This document shows positions 53,816 to 63,211 of a stretch of 64,000 bases of DNA, one piece after another. The position numbers and the translations under genes were made by a program. Source of the DNA: JALORV01 sp963791235 (lineage in GTDB: Bacteria; Pseudomonadota; Gammaproteobacteria; Burkholderiales; Burkholderiaceae_F); NCBI GenBank assembly GCA_963791235.1, contig CAWBRW010000029.1, positions 682,001 through 746,000 of the forward strand, written 5' to 3'. The notes under the pieces were generated by a model that ran no database searches, had not been told where the DNA came from, and saw only the letters and a program-made list of their open reading frames with translations. Numbering within the stretch: the stretch's first letter is position 1; each line of letters begins with the position of its first letter.

Positions 53816-56116
53816 ATGCGTCCTGTCCACAGTGTGCTCGTCGTCGCGGTCACTGGTGCCTGCCTGGCGTGGCCGGCCTCGGTGGCGTTCTCGACGGGCG
53901 TGATGACGCCCAAGCGGGCGGCCCTGCAGGGCCTCACCGCGACCAAGAAGGTGCGCGAACAGACGGTCGACAAGCTGATCGTGCGCTTGCGACCAGTGGA
54001 GTTCGAGAACGAACCGACGATCCGCAACAGTCGCGTGCAGGCGCTGTCTTCCGTGGCCGGCACCCGGATGCAGCCTTTGCGCCGGCTGGCGAGCGGCTCG
54101 CACCTGATGCGGCTCGACCGTCCGATGACGGTGGCCGAGGCGCGCGCGATCGCCGCGCGTCTGGTGCGCGACGGCGGCGTGCAGCATGCCGAGCCCGACA
54201 TCCTCTTCAAGAGACTGGCGACGCCAAACGAGCCGCGCTTCACGCAATGGCAGTGGAACCTGTTTGCGCCGACGGCGAGCTACTCGGCGGGAAGCGTGAC
54301 GACGACGGCCACGGGCGGGGCCAACCTGCCGAATGCCTGGGACCTGAGCCAGGGCCTGGACGGCGTGACGATTGCCGTGATCGACACCGGCATGACCAAC
54401 CACACGGACCTCAACGGCATCACCGGCGGTGCGGTGTACACGCCCGCCGGGCGTTTCCTGCCGGGCTACGACTTTGTGTCGGGCGACATTGGCACGGGAC
54501 TGCCTCTGAACTTCATTGCCAACGACGGCAATGGTCGCGACGCCGACGCTTCGGACCCCGGCGACTGGATGACGGACGCGGACCACGCCACATATCCCAC
54601 CGATTGCGATGCGGTCTCGGACTCGACCTGGCACGGCACCCACATGGCCGGCGTGGCCTTGGCCACCGCGAACAACTCGGTCGGTATCGCGGGAATCGCG
54701 TGGAACGTCAAGGTGCTGCCGGTGCGCGCGCTCGGTAAGTGCGGGGGCAGCCTGTCCGATATCGCCGACGCGATTCGCTGGGCGGCCGGCGCCGAACCGG
54801 CGAGCGGGACCTGGCAGGAAAACGGCGTCACGGTCGGCACCAATACTGTGAACAAGGCCCAGATCATCAGTCTGAGTCTCGGCGGCGACACCGTCTGCAG
54901 CAGTGAAATGCAGAGTGCGGTCAATGCGGCCATGGCGCAGGGGGCGGTGATCGTCGCGGCCACGGGTAACGATGGCGTCGAAGGCCTGATCTCCCCGGCG
55001 ATCTGCCCTGGCGTCATTGCGGTGACCGCGCACGCGATCAACGGCGAGAACGCGGATTACGCCAACATCGGCGCCGGAACGACGCTCAGCGCGCCCGGCG
55101 GCGGGCCGCCGGTTCAACTCGGCGCGGGCTCGCCGATCGACAACGACAACTTCACCGGTTACTACATCCACTCGGCGGTGCTGTTCGGACGGACGACACC
55201 GACCAGCACCGACGCTGTAGGTAGTTCCGGCCCCGCGTATTCGGGTTTCGTCGGGACCAGCCCCGCGACCCCGCACGCCGCCGGCGTAGCTGCGCTGATC
55301 AAGTCGATTTCGCCCGATGCGACGCCGGCACAGATCAAGTCGCTTCTCGCCACCACCGCGAGACCCTACCCGGCCGGCAGTGCGTGTGCACCGGGAGGCA
55401 GTTTTGCGGGCAAGTGCGGAGCGGGGCTGCTCGATGCGGAGCGCGCCCTGCTGGCCGTGCCGGACGGGATTCCGACGGCCTTCGCCGGGTCCGATCAGAT
55501 CGCTCCTCCGGCGACGACGGTGACGCTGGACGGCAGCAAGAGCGTGGCGTTGTCGGGCAAGACGATCGTGGCCTACGAATGGACACAGACGGCCGGGACG
55601 ACGGTGTCGCTGGCCACGCCGAACGCGGTCAAGGCGACCTTCACGGCGCCGGCGAACGGCACGCTGACGTTCCGCCTTCGCGTGACCGACAGCGCGGCAA
55701 AGACCGGCGATGACTATGTCTCGGTGCGAGTCAACAGCCCGCCGACTCTTGCAGCGGCGCCTCCTGCCCAGGTCGTGCCGGTCGGAAGCGTGGTGTCGTT
55801 CACAGTGTCCGGTTCAGATGCCGACGGCGATGCCCTGACCTACGTCGCCACCGCGCCATCGACGGTGCCGCCCACCGCGCTTTCGCCCGGCGGGCAGTTC
55901 AGCTGGAGCACTGCGGGATTTCCCCCGGGCACTTACGTGCTCAGCTACTACGTGACCGACAACCTGTCCGACAGTGCAACGCAATCCGTGACGATCACGC
56001 TGAACGCTGCGAACCTGGGAGGCGGCGGCGGTGGTGGCGGGGCGCTAGCGTGGCTGCAAGTGCTGCTGCTTGCCGCGCTGCTTGTCGCGCCGGTGGTCCG
56101 CCAACGCGAACGCTAG
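53816..56116 (+). CDS. Secreted S8 (subtilisin-like) serine protease with GlyGly-CTERM-like tail
   Basis: A 766-residue secreted peptidase: signal peptide (about 1-24), inhibitor-like propeptide (about 50-135), and S8 catalytic domain with Asp190 (VIDTGM), His273 (WHGTHMAG) and Ser482 (GTSPATPHAAG). Two Ig-like modules follow: a PKD-type domain (about 551-640, TVTLDGSKSVALSGKTIVAYEW) and a second cadherin-like domain (about 642-730, VSGSDADGDAL). The C-terminus is a run of eight Gly, a hydrophobic helix and a basic RQRER end, the layout of the GlyGly-CTERM sorting signal. The convergent next gene encodes a rhombosortase-like protease, the expected processor of that signal. Confidence 0.9.
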   Translation: MRPVHSVLVVAVTGACLAWPASVAFSTGVMTPKRAALQGLTATKKVREQTVDKLIVRLRPVEFENEPTIRNSRVQALSSVAGTRMQPLRRLASGSHLMRLDRPMTVAEARAIAARLVRDGGVQHAEPDILFKRLATPNEPRFTQWQWNLFAPTASYSAGSVTTTATGGANLPNAWDLSQGLDGVTIAVIDTGMTNHTDLNGITGGAVYTPAGRFLPGYDFVSGDIGTGLPLNFIANDGNGRDADASDPGDWMTDADHATYPTDCDAVSDSTWHGTHMAGVALATANNSVGIAGIAWNVKVLPVRALGKCGGSLSDIADAIRWAAGAEPASGTWQENGVTVGTNTVNKAQIISLSLGGDTVCSSEMQSAVNAAMAQGAVIVAATGNDGVEGLISPAICPGVIAVTAHAINGENADYANIGAGTTLSAPGGGPPVQLGAGSPIDNDNFTGYYIHSAVLFGRTTPTSTDAVGSSGPAYSGFVGTSPATPHAAGVAALIKSISPDATPAQIKSLLATTARPYPAGSACAPGGSFAGKCGAGLLDAERALLAVPDGIPTAFAGSDQIAPPATTVTLDGSKSVALSGKTIVAYEWTQTAGTTVSLATPNAVKATFTAPANGTLTFRLRVTDSAAKTGDDYVSVRVNSPPTLAAAPPAQVVPVGSVVSFTVSGSDADGDALTYVATAPSTVPPTALSPGGQFSWSTAGFPPGTYVLSYYVTDNLSDSATQSVTITLNAANLGGGGGGGGALAWLQVLLLAALLVAPVVRQRER

Positions 56117-56677
56117 GCCGAGCGCCGTTCCGCTGACAGCACCGATCAGGTGCGCCTGTGGAACGACGGCAGCGCCGAGCCAGTCGGCATGCGGCAACGC
56201 ATCCCCAGCCGGTTGCTCGAGCGCGACCTTGATCCAGCCGCCGAAGAAGAGCGCCACCGGCAGCCAGAGCGAACGCAGGTCACGCGGCCGGGTTCGCAGC
56301 AGCCACACCGCGGCGCCCGCAAAGAAGAGCGCATGCAGCGCACCCGACAGGCCGCGGTACCAGGCGATGGCGGGAAAGAAGGCGGCGAGTCCGAGACTGG
56401 TCACCAGCGCTGAGGCCAGCAGCACCGCAAGCTGCCGCCCCACGCTCAGGTCCGGTGAGAAAAGTCGCGCGACGATCAGCAGCGCAAGTGCATTGATCAG
56501 CGCGTGCGGCCAGTTGACATGGACCAGATGGCCGGTGAGCAGCCGCCACGGTTCGCTGGCCAGCAGCGCACGCCGGTACTCGAGGGTTTCGGTGACGCCG
56601 AGCGCTGTCAGCAACAGCACAACCGCTGCAACCGCCAGCGCGGAGCGCTCGGCCATCGAGAAGGTCAGGATGCGCAT
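56045..56677 (-). CDS. Rhomboid-family intramembrane protease, probable rhombosortase
   Basis: A 210-residue protein from ATG 56677 (56656 is also possible) with about six membrane helices. The rhomboid catalytic dyad is visible as Ser111 in YRGLSGALHALF and His176 in QAHLIGAVSGTALG, with the HLVHVNWPHALINALAL block in helix 2. Small size and the YRGLSGALH motif point to the rhombosortase branch, which cleaves GlyGly-CTERM tails. The adjacent convergent gene carries just such a tail. The last 72 bp overlap the 3' end of the protease gene in antisense. Confidence 0.85.
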   Translation of the reverse strand: MRILTFSMAERSALAVAAVVLLLTALGVTETLEYRRALLASEPWRLLTGHLVHVNWPHALINALALLIVARLFSPDLSVGRQLAVLLASALVTSLGLAAFFPAIAWYRGLSGALHALFFAGAAVWLLRTRPRDLRSLWLPVALFFGGWIKVALEQPAGDALPHADWLGAAVVPQAHLIGAVSGTALGLAFALADHRRDKQRGKQQHLQPR

Positions 56678-56702
56678 CGGAATTCGGAACAACGACGGCT
56701 CG

Positions 56703-56708
56703 TATAAT
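56703..56708 (+). promoter_or_regulatory. Candidate -10 box of pgk
   Basis: A perfect TATAAT 79 bp before the pgk ATG, lying within the divergent region just beyond the rhombosortase start. The -35 at 17 bp upstream (GAATTC) is poor. An own promoter makes sense because pgk is cut off from tkt-gap by the protease pair. Confidence 0.5.
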
Positions 56709-56787
56709 GCCGAACTCCTCGATTGCGCGCCGCTCATTTGCCGCTGCGCGCAGTTCACCGGCTCCAGACCACCCCCGCCCTCGATCC

Positions 56788-57990
56788 ATGCGCGTTCGAA
56801 CTCTCGAAGAACTTTCCCGCAGCGGGCAACTCGCCGGCCGACGTGTCTTCATCCGCTCCGACCTCAACGTTCCGCTCGATGCCGCCGGCAACATCACCGA
56901 GGACACGCGTATCCGTGCCTCGGTGCCTGCGATAAAGATGGCGCTAGATGCCGGCGCGGCCGTGATGGTCACCTCCCACCTTGGACGGCCGACCGAGGGC
57001 GAACTGAAGCCAGAGGACTCGCTGGCACCGGTGGCACGCCGGCTTGGCGAACTGCTTGGTCGCCCGGTGGCACTGAAGGCCAACTGGATCGACGGCGTCT
57101 CGGTCGCTGCGGGCGATGTCGTGCTGCTCGAGAATTGCCGCGTCAACAAGGGTGAGAAGAAGAACAGCGACGAACTGGCTCGCAAGATTGCGACGCTGGC
57201 AGACGTGTATGTCAACGATGCATTCGGCACGGCGCACCGGGCCGAGGCCACCACACACGGCGCTGCAAAGTTTGCACCGATTGCCTGTGCCGGACCGCTG
57301 CTTGCCGCAGAGATCGAGGCGCTGGGCAAGGCGCTCGGCAATCCCAGGCGGCCGCTCGCAGCCATCGTTGCCGGATCCAAGGTTTCCACCAAGCTCACGC
57401 TGCTCAACAACCTGGCGCAGAAGGTTGACCGGCTGATCGTCGGCGGCGGCATTGCGAACACGTTCCTGCTCGCCGAAGGATTTCCGATCGGCAAGTCGCT
57501 GGCCGAGCCGGATCTGGTGCCGGAATGCAAGAAGGTATTGGCGACACTCGCTGCCAAGGGCGCCACGCTGCCGCTGCCCATCGATGTCGTGGTTGCCAAG
57601 GAGTTCTCGGCGACGGCTCCGGCGACCGTGCGGCGGGCCGATGATGTGCATCCGGACGAAATGATCCTGGACATCGGACCGCAGAGCGCACTGTCCCTGT
57701 CACACATGTTGCGCGACGCCGGCACGATCATCTGGAACGGGCCGGTTGGTGTGTTCGAGTTCGATGCCTTTGCCGACGGCACGCACCAGTTGGCGCTGGC
57801 GATCGCCGAGGCCACGGCCAACGGTGCGTTCTCGATTGCCGGGGGCGGCGACACGCTGGCGGCAATCGCCAAGTACGGTATCGCGGACCGCATCAGTTAC
57901 ATCTCGACGGGTGGCGGAGCCTTCCTTGAGTTTCTCGAGGGGAAGACCCTGCCGGCCATTGAAGTGCTGCAATCAAGGGCTACGGCCTGA
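56788..57990 (+). CDS. pgk: Phosphoglycerate kinase
   Basis: Glycolytic kinase of 400 residues starting at ATG 56788. The substrate-binding VFIRSDLNVPLD, TSHLGRPTEG and LLENCRVNKGEKKN blocks and the nucleotide motifs IVAGSKVSTKLTLL and SIAGGGDTLAAI are present. The last part, DRISYISTGGGAFLEFLEGKTLPAIEVL, is canonical. Unusually, the third block reads ENCRVNKGE where many PGKs read ENVRF. It is followed by the VOC gene after 23 bp. Confidence 0.97.
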   Translation: MRVRTLEELSRSGQLAGRRVFIRSDLNVPLDAAGNITEDTRIRASVPAIKMALDAGAAVMVTSHLGRPTEGELKPEDSLAPVARRLGELLGRPVALKANWIDGVSVAAGDVVLLENCRVNKGEKKNSDELARKIATLADVYVNDAFGTAHRAEATTHGAAKFAPIACAGPLLAAEIEALGKALGNPRRPLAAIVAGSKVSTKLTLLNNLAQKVDRLIVGGGIANTFLLAEGFPIGKSLAEPDLVPECKKVLATLAAKGATLPLPIDVVVAKEFSATAPATVRRADDVHPDEMILDIGPQSALSLSHMLRDAGTIIWNGPVGVFEFDAFADGTHQLALAIAEATANGAFSIAGGGDTLAAIAKYGIADRISYISTGGGAFLEFLEGKTLPAIEVLQSRATA

Positions 57991-58013
57991 TACGACAGCG
58001 AAAGGGAATTGCG

Positions 58014-58454
58014 TTGAGCCGTTTTGCTGTTGCCGGAATCGACCATGTGCACATCTACGTGCGCGATCGCGCTGCCGCGGCGCGGTGGTACGGAGCGGTG
58101 CTTGGGTTGCGCCGTGACCGCCGCTTTGCGGCTTGGGCGCGCGAAGTCGGTGGCCCATTGACCTTGACCGCGGCCGATGGCGCCAGCCACGTTGCACTGT
58201 TCGAAGATGATCGTCGCGCCGGTCACGGCACCACGGTCGCCCTGCGCACCGACGGCGAGGGTTTCGTGGCGTTTTCGAAGCGGGCGGCGCGCCTGCCCCT
58301 GTACGACAAGCGGCGCCGTCAGGCCCAGCCGCGGCTGCAGGACCACGAGCAGTCGCTGTCGCTGTACTTCAACGATCCTGACGGCAACCCCGTCGAGCTG
58401 ACCACCTACGACGTCGCCGTCGCTCGCCTGCGGCTGCGCGCGACGGCGCTCTGA
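58014..58454 (+). CDS. VOC-superfamily (glyoxalase/bleomycin-resistance fold) protein
   Basis: A 146-residue protein read from TTG 58014 with an AAAGGGA ribosome site, beginning MSRFAVAGIDHVHIYVRDRAAAARWYGAVLGL, the first VOC beta-alpha module. A metal-ligand-like His (HVHI) and the later YFNDPDGNPVELTTYD with Glu are typical of VOC metalloenzymes. The substrate is unknown. It sits between pgk and pyk and may be translated with them; no better start codon was found. Confidence 0.82.
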   Translation: MSRFAVAGIDHVHIYVRDRAAAARWYGAVLGLRRDRRFAAWAREVGGPLTLTAADGASHVALFEDDRRAGHGTTVALRTDGEGFVAFSKRAARLPLYDKRRRQAQPRLQDHEQSLSLYFNDPDGNPVELTTYDVAVARLRLRATAL

Positions 58455-58456
58455 CC

Positions 58457-59893
<1,437 letters not shown>

Positions 59894-59971
59894 CGCGGCA
59901 GCTTGCGCTGTCCAAGCACGGCGCCGACCAAGGATCGAGGATGGCCAGTCGCGCGGCCCGGCCGCCACGCT

Positions 59972-59977
59972 TAAAAT
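59972..59977 (+). promoter_or_regulatory. Candidate -10 box of fba
   Basis: TAAAAT within an AT-rich patch (TTAAAATTGAAAATATTCC), about 38 bp before the fba ATG at 60015. The -35 is unclear. fba may also be read from upstream promoters through pyk. Confidence 0.35.
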
Positions 59978-60014
59978 TGAAAATATTCCGCTAAGAAACC
60001 CTCAGGAGAGTCAG

Positions 60015-61079
60015 ATGGCGTTGGTATCGATGCGTCAGTTACTGGATCACGCCGCCGAGAACGGCTACGGTGTGCCCGCGTTCAACGTCAACAACCTCGA
60101 GCAGGTACAGGCGATCATGGAGGCGGCCCATGAGGTCAATGCGCCCGTCATCATGCAGGCCTCAGCCGGGGCGCGGAAATACGCGGGCGAGATCTTCCTC
60201 AAGCGCCTGATCGAGGCCGCTGTCGAAAGCTATCCACACCTGCCGGTCGCGATGCACCAGGACCATGGCCAGTCGCCGGCGGTCTGCGAAGGCGCGATCA
60301 AGCTCGGCTTCTCGTCGGTGATGATGGACGGGTCGCTGCGCGAAGACGGCAAGACGATCGCCGACTACGACTACAACTGGCAGGTGACGAAGAAGGTCGT
60401 CGACATGGCGCATTCGATCGGCGTCAGTGTCGAGGGTGAACTGGGCTGCCTGGGTTCGCTGGAAACGATGCAGGGCGACAAGGAAGACGGCCACGGCACC
60501 GACTCGACGATGACCCGCGAGCAGCTGCTGACCGATCCCGACCAGGCCGCCGACTTCGTCAACAAGACACAGCTCGACGCGCTGGCGATCGCGATCGGCA
60601 CCAGCCATGGTGCCTACAAGTTCACCCGCAAGCCGACCGGCGACATCCTGGCGATCGAGCGCATCAAGCAGATCCACAAGCGCATCCCGAACACGCATCT
60701 GGTGATGCATGGTTCGTCGAGCGTGCCGCAGGATCTGCTCGAGCAGATCCGCAAGTTCGGTGGCCAGATGAAGGAGACCTACGGTGTGCCGGTCGAGGAG
60801 ATCCAGGAAGCGATCAAGCACGGTGTCCGCAAGATCAACATCGACACCGACATCCGGCTGGCGATGACCGCGGCGGTGCGCAAGTTCCTGCACGAGAATC
60901 CCAGCCACTTCGACCCGCGCGATTTCCTGAAGCCGGCGCGGGCCGCCGCCAAGGCGATCTGCAAGGAGCGCTACCTGCAGTTTGGCTGCGAAGGACAAGG
61001 TGGGAAGATCCAGCCGCTGCCCCTGCAGACCGTGGCGCACAAGTACCAGACGGGCGAGCTGAGCCAGCACGTGCACTGA
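60015..61079 (+). CDS. fba: Class II fructose-1,6-bisphosphate aldolase
   Basis: Zinc-dependent aldolase of glycolysis and gluconeogenesis, with 354 residues of the long class II form with Calvin-cycle relatives. Zinc ligands and neighbours are visible in VAMHQDHGQSP, SVEGELGCLG, GTSHGAYKF and LVMHGSSSVPQ. The DIRLAMTAAVRKFL block near the C-terminus is typical. AGGAGA lies 7 bp before the ATG. It ends the central-carbon cluster and is closed by a terminator. Confidence 0.97.
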   Translation: MALVSMRQLLDHAAENGYGVPAFNVNNLEQVQAIMEAAHEVNAPVIMQASAGARKYAGEIFLKRLIEAAVESYPHLPVAMHQDHGQSPAVCEGAIKLGFSSVMMDGSLREDGKTIADYDYNWQVTKKVVDMAHSIGVSVEGELGCLGSLETMQGDKEDGHGTDSTMTREQLLTDPDQAADFVNKTQLDALAIAIGTSHGAYKFTRKPTGDILAIERIKQIHKRIPNTHLVMHGSSSVPQDLLEQIRKFGGQMKETYGVPVEEIQEAIKHGVRKINIDTDIRLAMTAAVRKFLHENPSHFDPRDFLKPARAAAKAICKERYLQFGCEGQGGKIQPLPLQTVAHKYQTGELSQHVH

Positions 61080-61100
61080 GCAGCGACCTCATCCTGAAAG

Positions 61101-61124
61101 CGGCGCCTTAATGGCGCCGTTTTT
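61101..61124 (+). terminator. Rho-independent terminator after fba
   Basis: Stem CGGCGCC (61101-61107) / GGCGCCG (61113-61119) with loop TTAAT and a T5 tract, 22 bp after the fba stop. Confidence 0.9.
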
Positions 61125-61309
61125 CGTTCCGGGGTTCCTGCAGGAAGTCCCGAGTTGTCAGCCGCGCTGGAGAAAGCGCGCCTGTCTTGCCCGCGATCAA
61201 TCGCGGCGCAGTCCGTAGGTACAAGTGCGGGTCGACCTCGGCCCGGGCATGGCGGATGATCGAAGTGGGCGCATGAGACGCCCGATGACTACAAAACGAG
61301 GAGACAGAC

Positions 61310-61789
61310 ATGACGACGAACTCGCGTCGCTGCCCGATCTGCAAGTCCGATACGGCCCCGACCAAGCTCGATTCAGCCAGTGGCGAGGATGCTCCGCTAG
61401 GGGTGACGGTGCGGGGCATGCCGGTGCTCGAATGCACGCAGGGGCACCGCCTGTTCGCTCTGGCAGATTTTCCGTTGCTGCTGCTCGACCATCTGCTTGA
61501 ACAGGACGAGCCCAAGTTTCCGGTCAGCCAGGCCAAGGGCCTCCTGATCAAGCACTACAACTGCTCTAAATGTGGCACTGCGCTTGGCACGGGCGACGAT
61601 CGACCCCACACCTTTCATGTCGATGTCGAGCTACCTGAATTGCCGGCGTTCGGCGTGGATCTGACTCTGCCGGTCAGCCACTGCAGTCAATGCGGCCGCG
61701 ATCAGCTCCATTCCTTGAAGGAACTCAAGAGCCACACGCCCGCGGCCCTGGCGCACGCGTTCAAGGCGGCACAGCTGGCGGCGGCTTAG
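61310..61789 (+). CDS. Unassigned double zinc-ribbon protein
   Basis: A 159-residue soluble protein from ATG 61310 behind GAGGAGACAGAC. Two Cys pair arrangements suggest two zinc sites: CPIC (residues 8-11) with CTQGH about 32 residues later, and CSKC (about 84) with CSQC (about 125). Between them are hydrophobic FALADFPLLLLDHLL and an acidic PHTFHVDVELPELP segment. I do not recognise the family. Its TAG stop abuts the palindromic repeat element. Confidence 0.75.
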   Translation: MTTNSRRCPICKSDTAPTKLDSASGEDAPLGVTVRGMPVLECTQGHRLFALADFPLLLLDHLLEQDEPKFPVSQAKGLLIKHYNCSKCGTALGTGDDRPHTFHVDVELPELPAFGVDLTLPVSHCSQCGRDQLHSLKELKSHTPAALAHAFKAAQLAAA

Positions 61790-62163
61790 CGTCGCTCGTG
61801 TACGCGATCGGCTGCGCCGATCGCACGTGCACTCGCTCCGATTAGTTAGTCGGCTGCGCTCCGGAGCGGCCGCGCGCTCCGCCGAAGGTCAACGGCGGGC
61901 ACCCCACCCCGCGACGCACCGGGCAGCTGGTGCTTCATCTTGCCCTCCCCGCCAGGCGGGGAGGGAGAGGGAGGGGTGCCTACCTCCTCCCGCTCGGCGG
62001 GAGGCTGGGTGGGCGCTGTGCATTTGATTTTCGGCGGAGCGCGCGGCCGCTCCGGAGCGAGCCGACAAACCAATCTTGAGCGCTTCGCGCAACGCGCGAA
62101 GCGTGCCGGAGCGAGTGCACGTGCAAGCCCCGACGCCGTCGGGGCTTGCGTACACGAGCGACG
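61790..62163. repeat. Nested-palindromic intergenic element, intact copy A
   Basis: A 374-bp element. Tips CGTCGCTCGTGTACGC (61790-61805) and GCGTACACGAGCGACG (62148-62163) are perfect inverted repeats. Moving inward come a hairpin at each side (61806-61822, GATCGGC stem; 62125-62147, AAGCCCCGAC stem), an 18-bp inverted arm GCACGTGCACTCGCTCCG, and a 37-38 bp inverted arm centred on GGAGCGGCCGCGCGCTCC. The core is C/G-rich with CCCTCCCCGCC-AG-GGCGGGGAGGG and CTCCCGC-TCG-GCGGGAG hairpins. It lies between convergent genes. Copy B at 38.9/40.6 kb has the same layout but is split by an IS. Confidence 0.85.
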
Positions 62164-62169
62164 CCCCCG

Positions 62170-63135
62170 TTACATGGACCCGCGCAACCCCAGCCGATCG
62201 ATCGTCGCCTTCTCTGCCTCGTAGGTCTGGCGTGCGAACTTCGTGTACTCCTCGGGGCCCATGTAGATCACCGGCTGGTCATAGCGTTCGAGCATGCCGA
62301 GTACCTTGGGGTCGTCGAGCGCTTTCTTGAAGGCGTCGTGCAGCACTTTGACGGTCGCTGGGTCCATCCCGGCGGGGCCGGCGATGCCAAACGGCGAATC
62401 CGACACCGTGTCGTAACCGAGTTCGTTCAAGGTCGGCACGTCGGGCCAGCGCTTCGTCCGTTTCGACCCGAAGGTGGCCAGCAACCGCAGCTTGCCCGCC
62501 TCGACCTGGGGTGCAAAACCGGTCGAGTCGCTGACTGACATCAGGTGGCCGCCAAGAATCGCGGCCATCAGTTCAGCGCTGCCCTTGTACGGCACATGGG
62601 TCAGCTTGATGCCGGCCTTCTGCGAGAACTCTTCCATCGCCAGGTGCGGCGTCGTGCCGGTGCCGGTCGAGCCGTAGTCGATCTTGCCCGGGTTCTTCTT
62701 CGCGTCGTCGACGTAGTCCTTCAGCGTCTTCCACGGCGCACCGGCGGGCACGACGAGGCCGAAGGTGTAGCCGGTCAGGTTGATGACGTAGGTGAAGTCC
62801 TTCAGCGGATCGAGCTGTGGCGCCTTCTGCATGTGCGGAATGCGGAACACGCCGAGCGGGATCTGCGACAGCGTGTAGCCGTCCGGCTTCGCGGTCTTGA
62901 GTGCGAGCGGCGCGATCGTGCCACCGCCGCCCGGCTTGTTCTCGACGACGATCGACTGCTTCAGTTCACGGCCCGCGATCTCCGCAAACGCCCGCATCAC
63001 CTGATCGGTCGGGCCGCCGGCAGGAAAGGCGCAAAGCAGCGTGATCGAATGAGACGGAAAGGCTTGTGCGCGCAAGACGCCGTGCGGCAGCACGAGCGCG
63101 GCGCCGCCAGCCAGCAGTGCGGTGCGACGATCCAT
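62170..63135 (-). CDS. Bug/TctC-type solute-binding protein
   Basis: Periplasmic binding protein of the tripartite tricarboxylate transport family, 321 residues, with a signal peptide (MDRRTALLAGGAALVLPHGVLRAQA). The typical blocks are ITLLCAFPAGGPTDQVMRAFAE, VVENKPGGGGTIA, IDYGSTGTGTTPHLAMEEF and HVPYKGSAELMAAILGGHL. The ligand cannot be predicted. No tctAB-like membrane genes are in the window, so this is one of the orphan Bug proteins that are abundant in Burkholderiales. Its start follows a GAGGAGAC site. Confidence 0.93.
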   Translation of the reverse strand: MDRRTALLAGGAALVLPHGVLRAQAFPSHSITLLCAFPAGGPTDQVMRAFAEIAGRELKQSIVVENKPGGGGTIAPLALKTAKPDGYTLSQIPLGVFRIPHMQKAPQLDPLKDFTYVINLTGYTFGLVVPAGAPWKTLKDYVDDAKKNPGKIDYGSTGTGTTPHLAMEEFSQKAGIKLTHVPYKGSAELMAAILGGHLMSVSDSTGFAPQVEAGKLRLLATFGSKRTKRWPDVPTLNELGYDTVSDSPFGIAGPAGMDPATVKVLHDAFKKALDDPKVLGMLERYDQPVIYMGPEEYTKFARQTYEAEKATIDRLGLRGSM

Positions 63136-63211
63136 CGGTGTCTCCTCGTATCGTTATGCGACCGAGTATAGGCACCGACTGCCCTGCGGACCATAGTCCG
63201 CAGCGGCGGGT

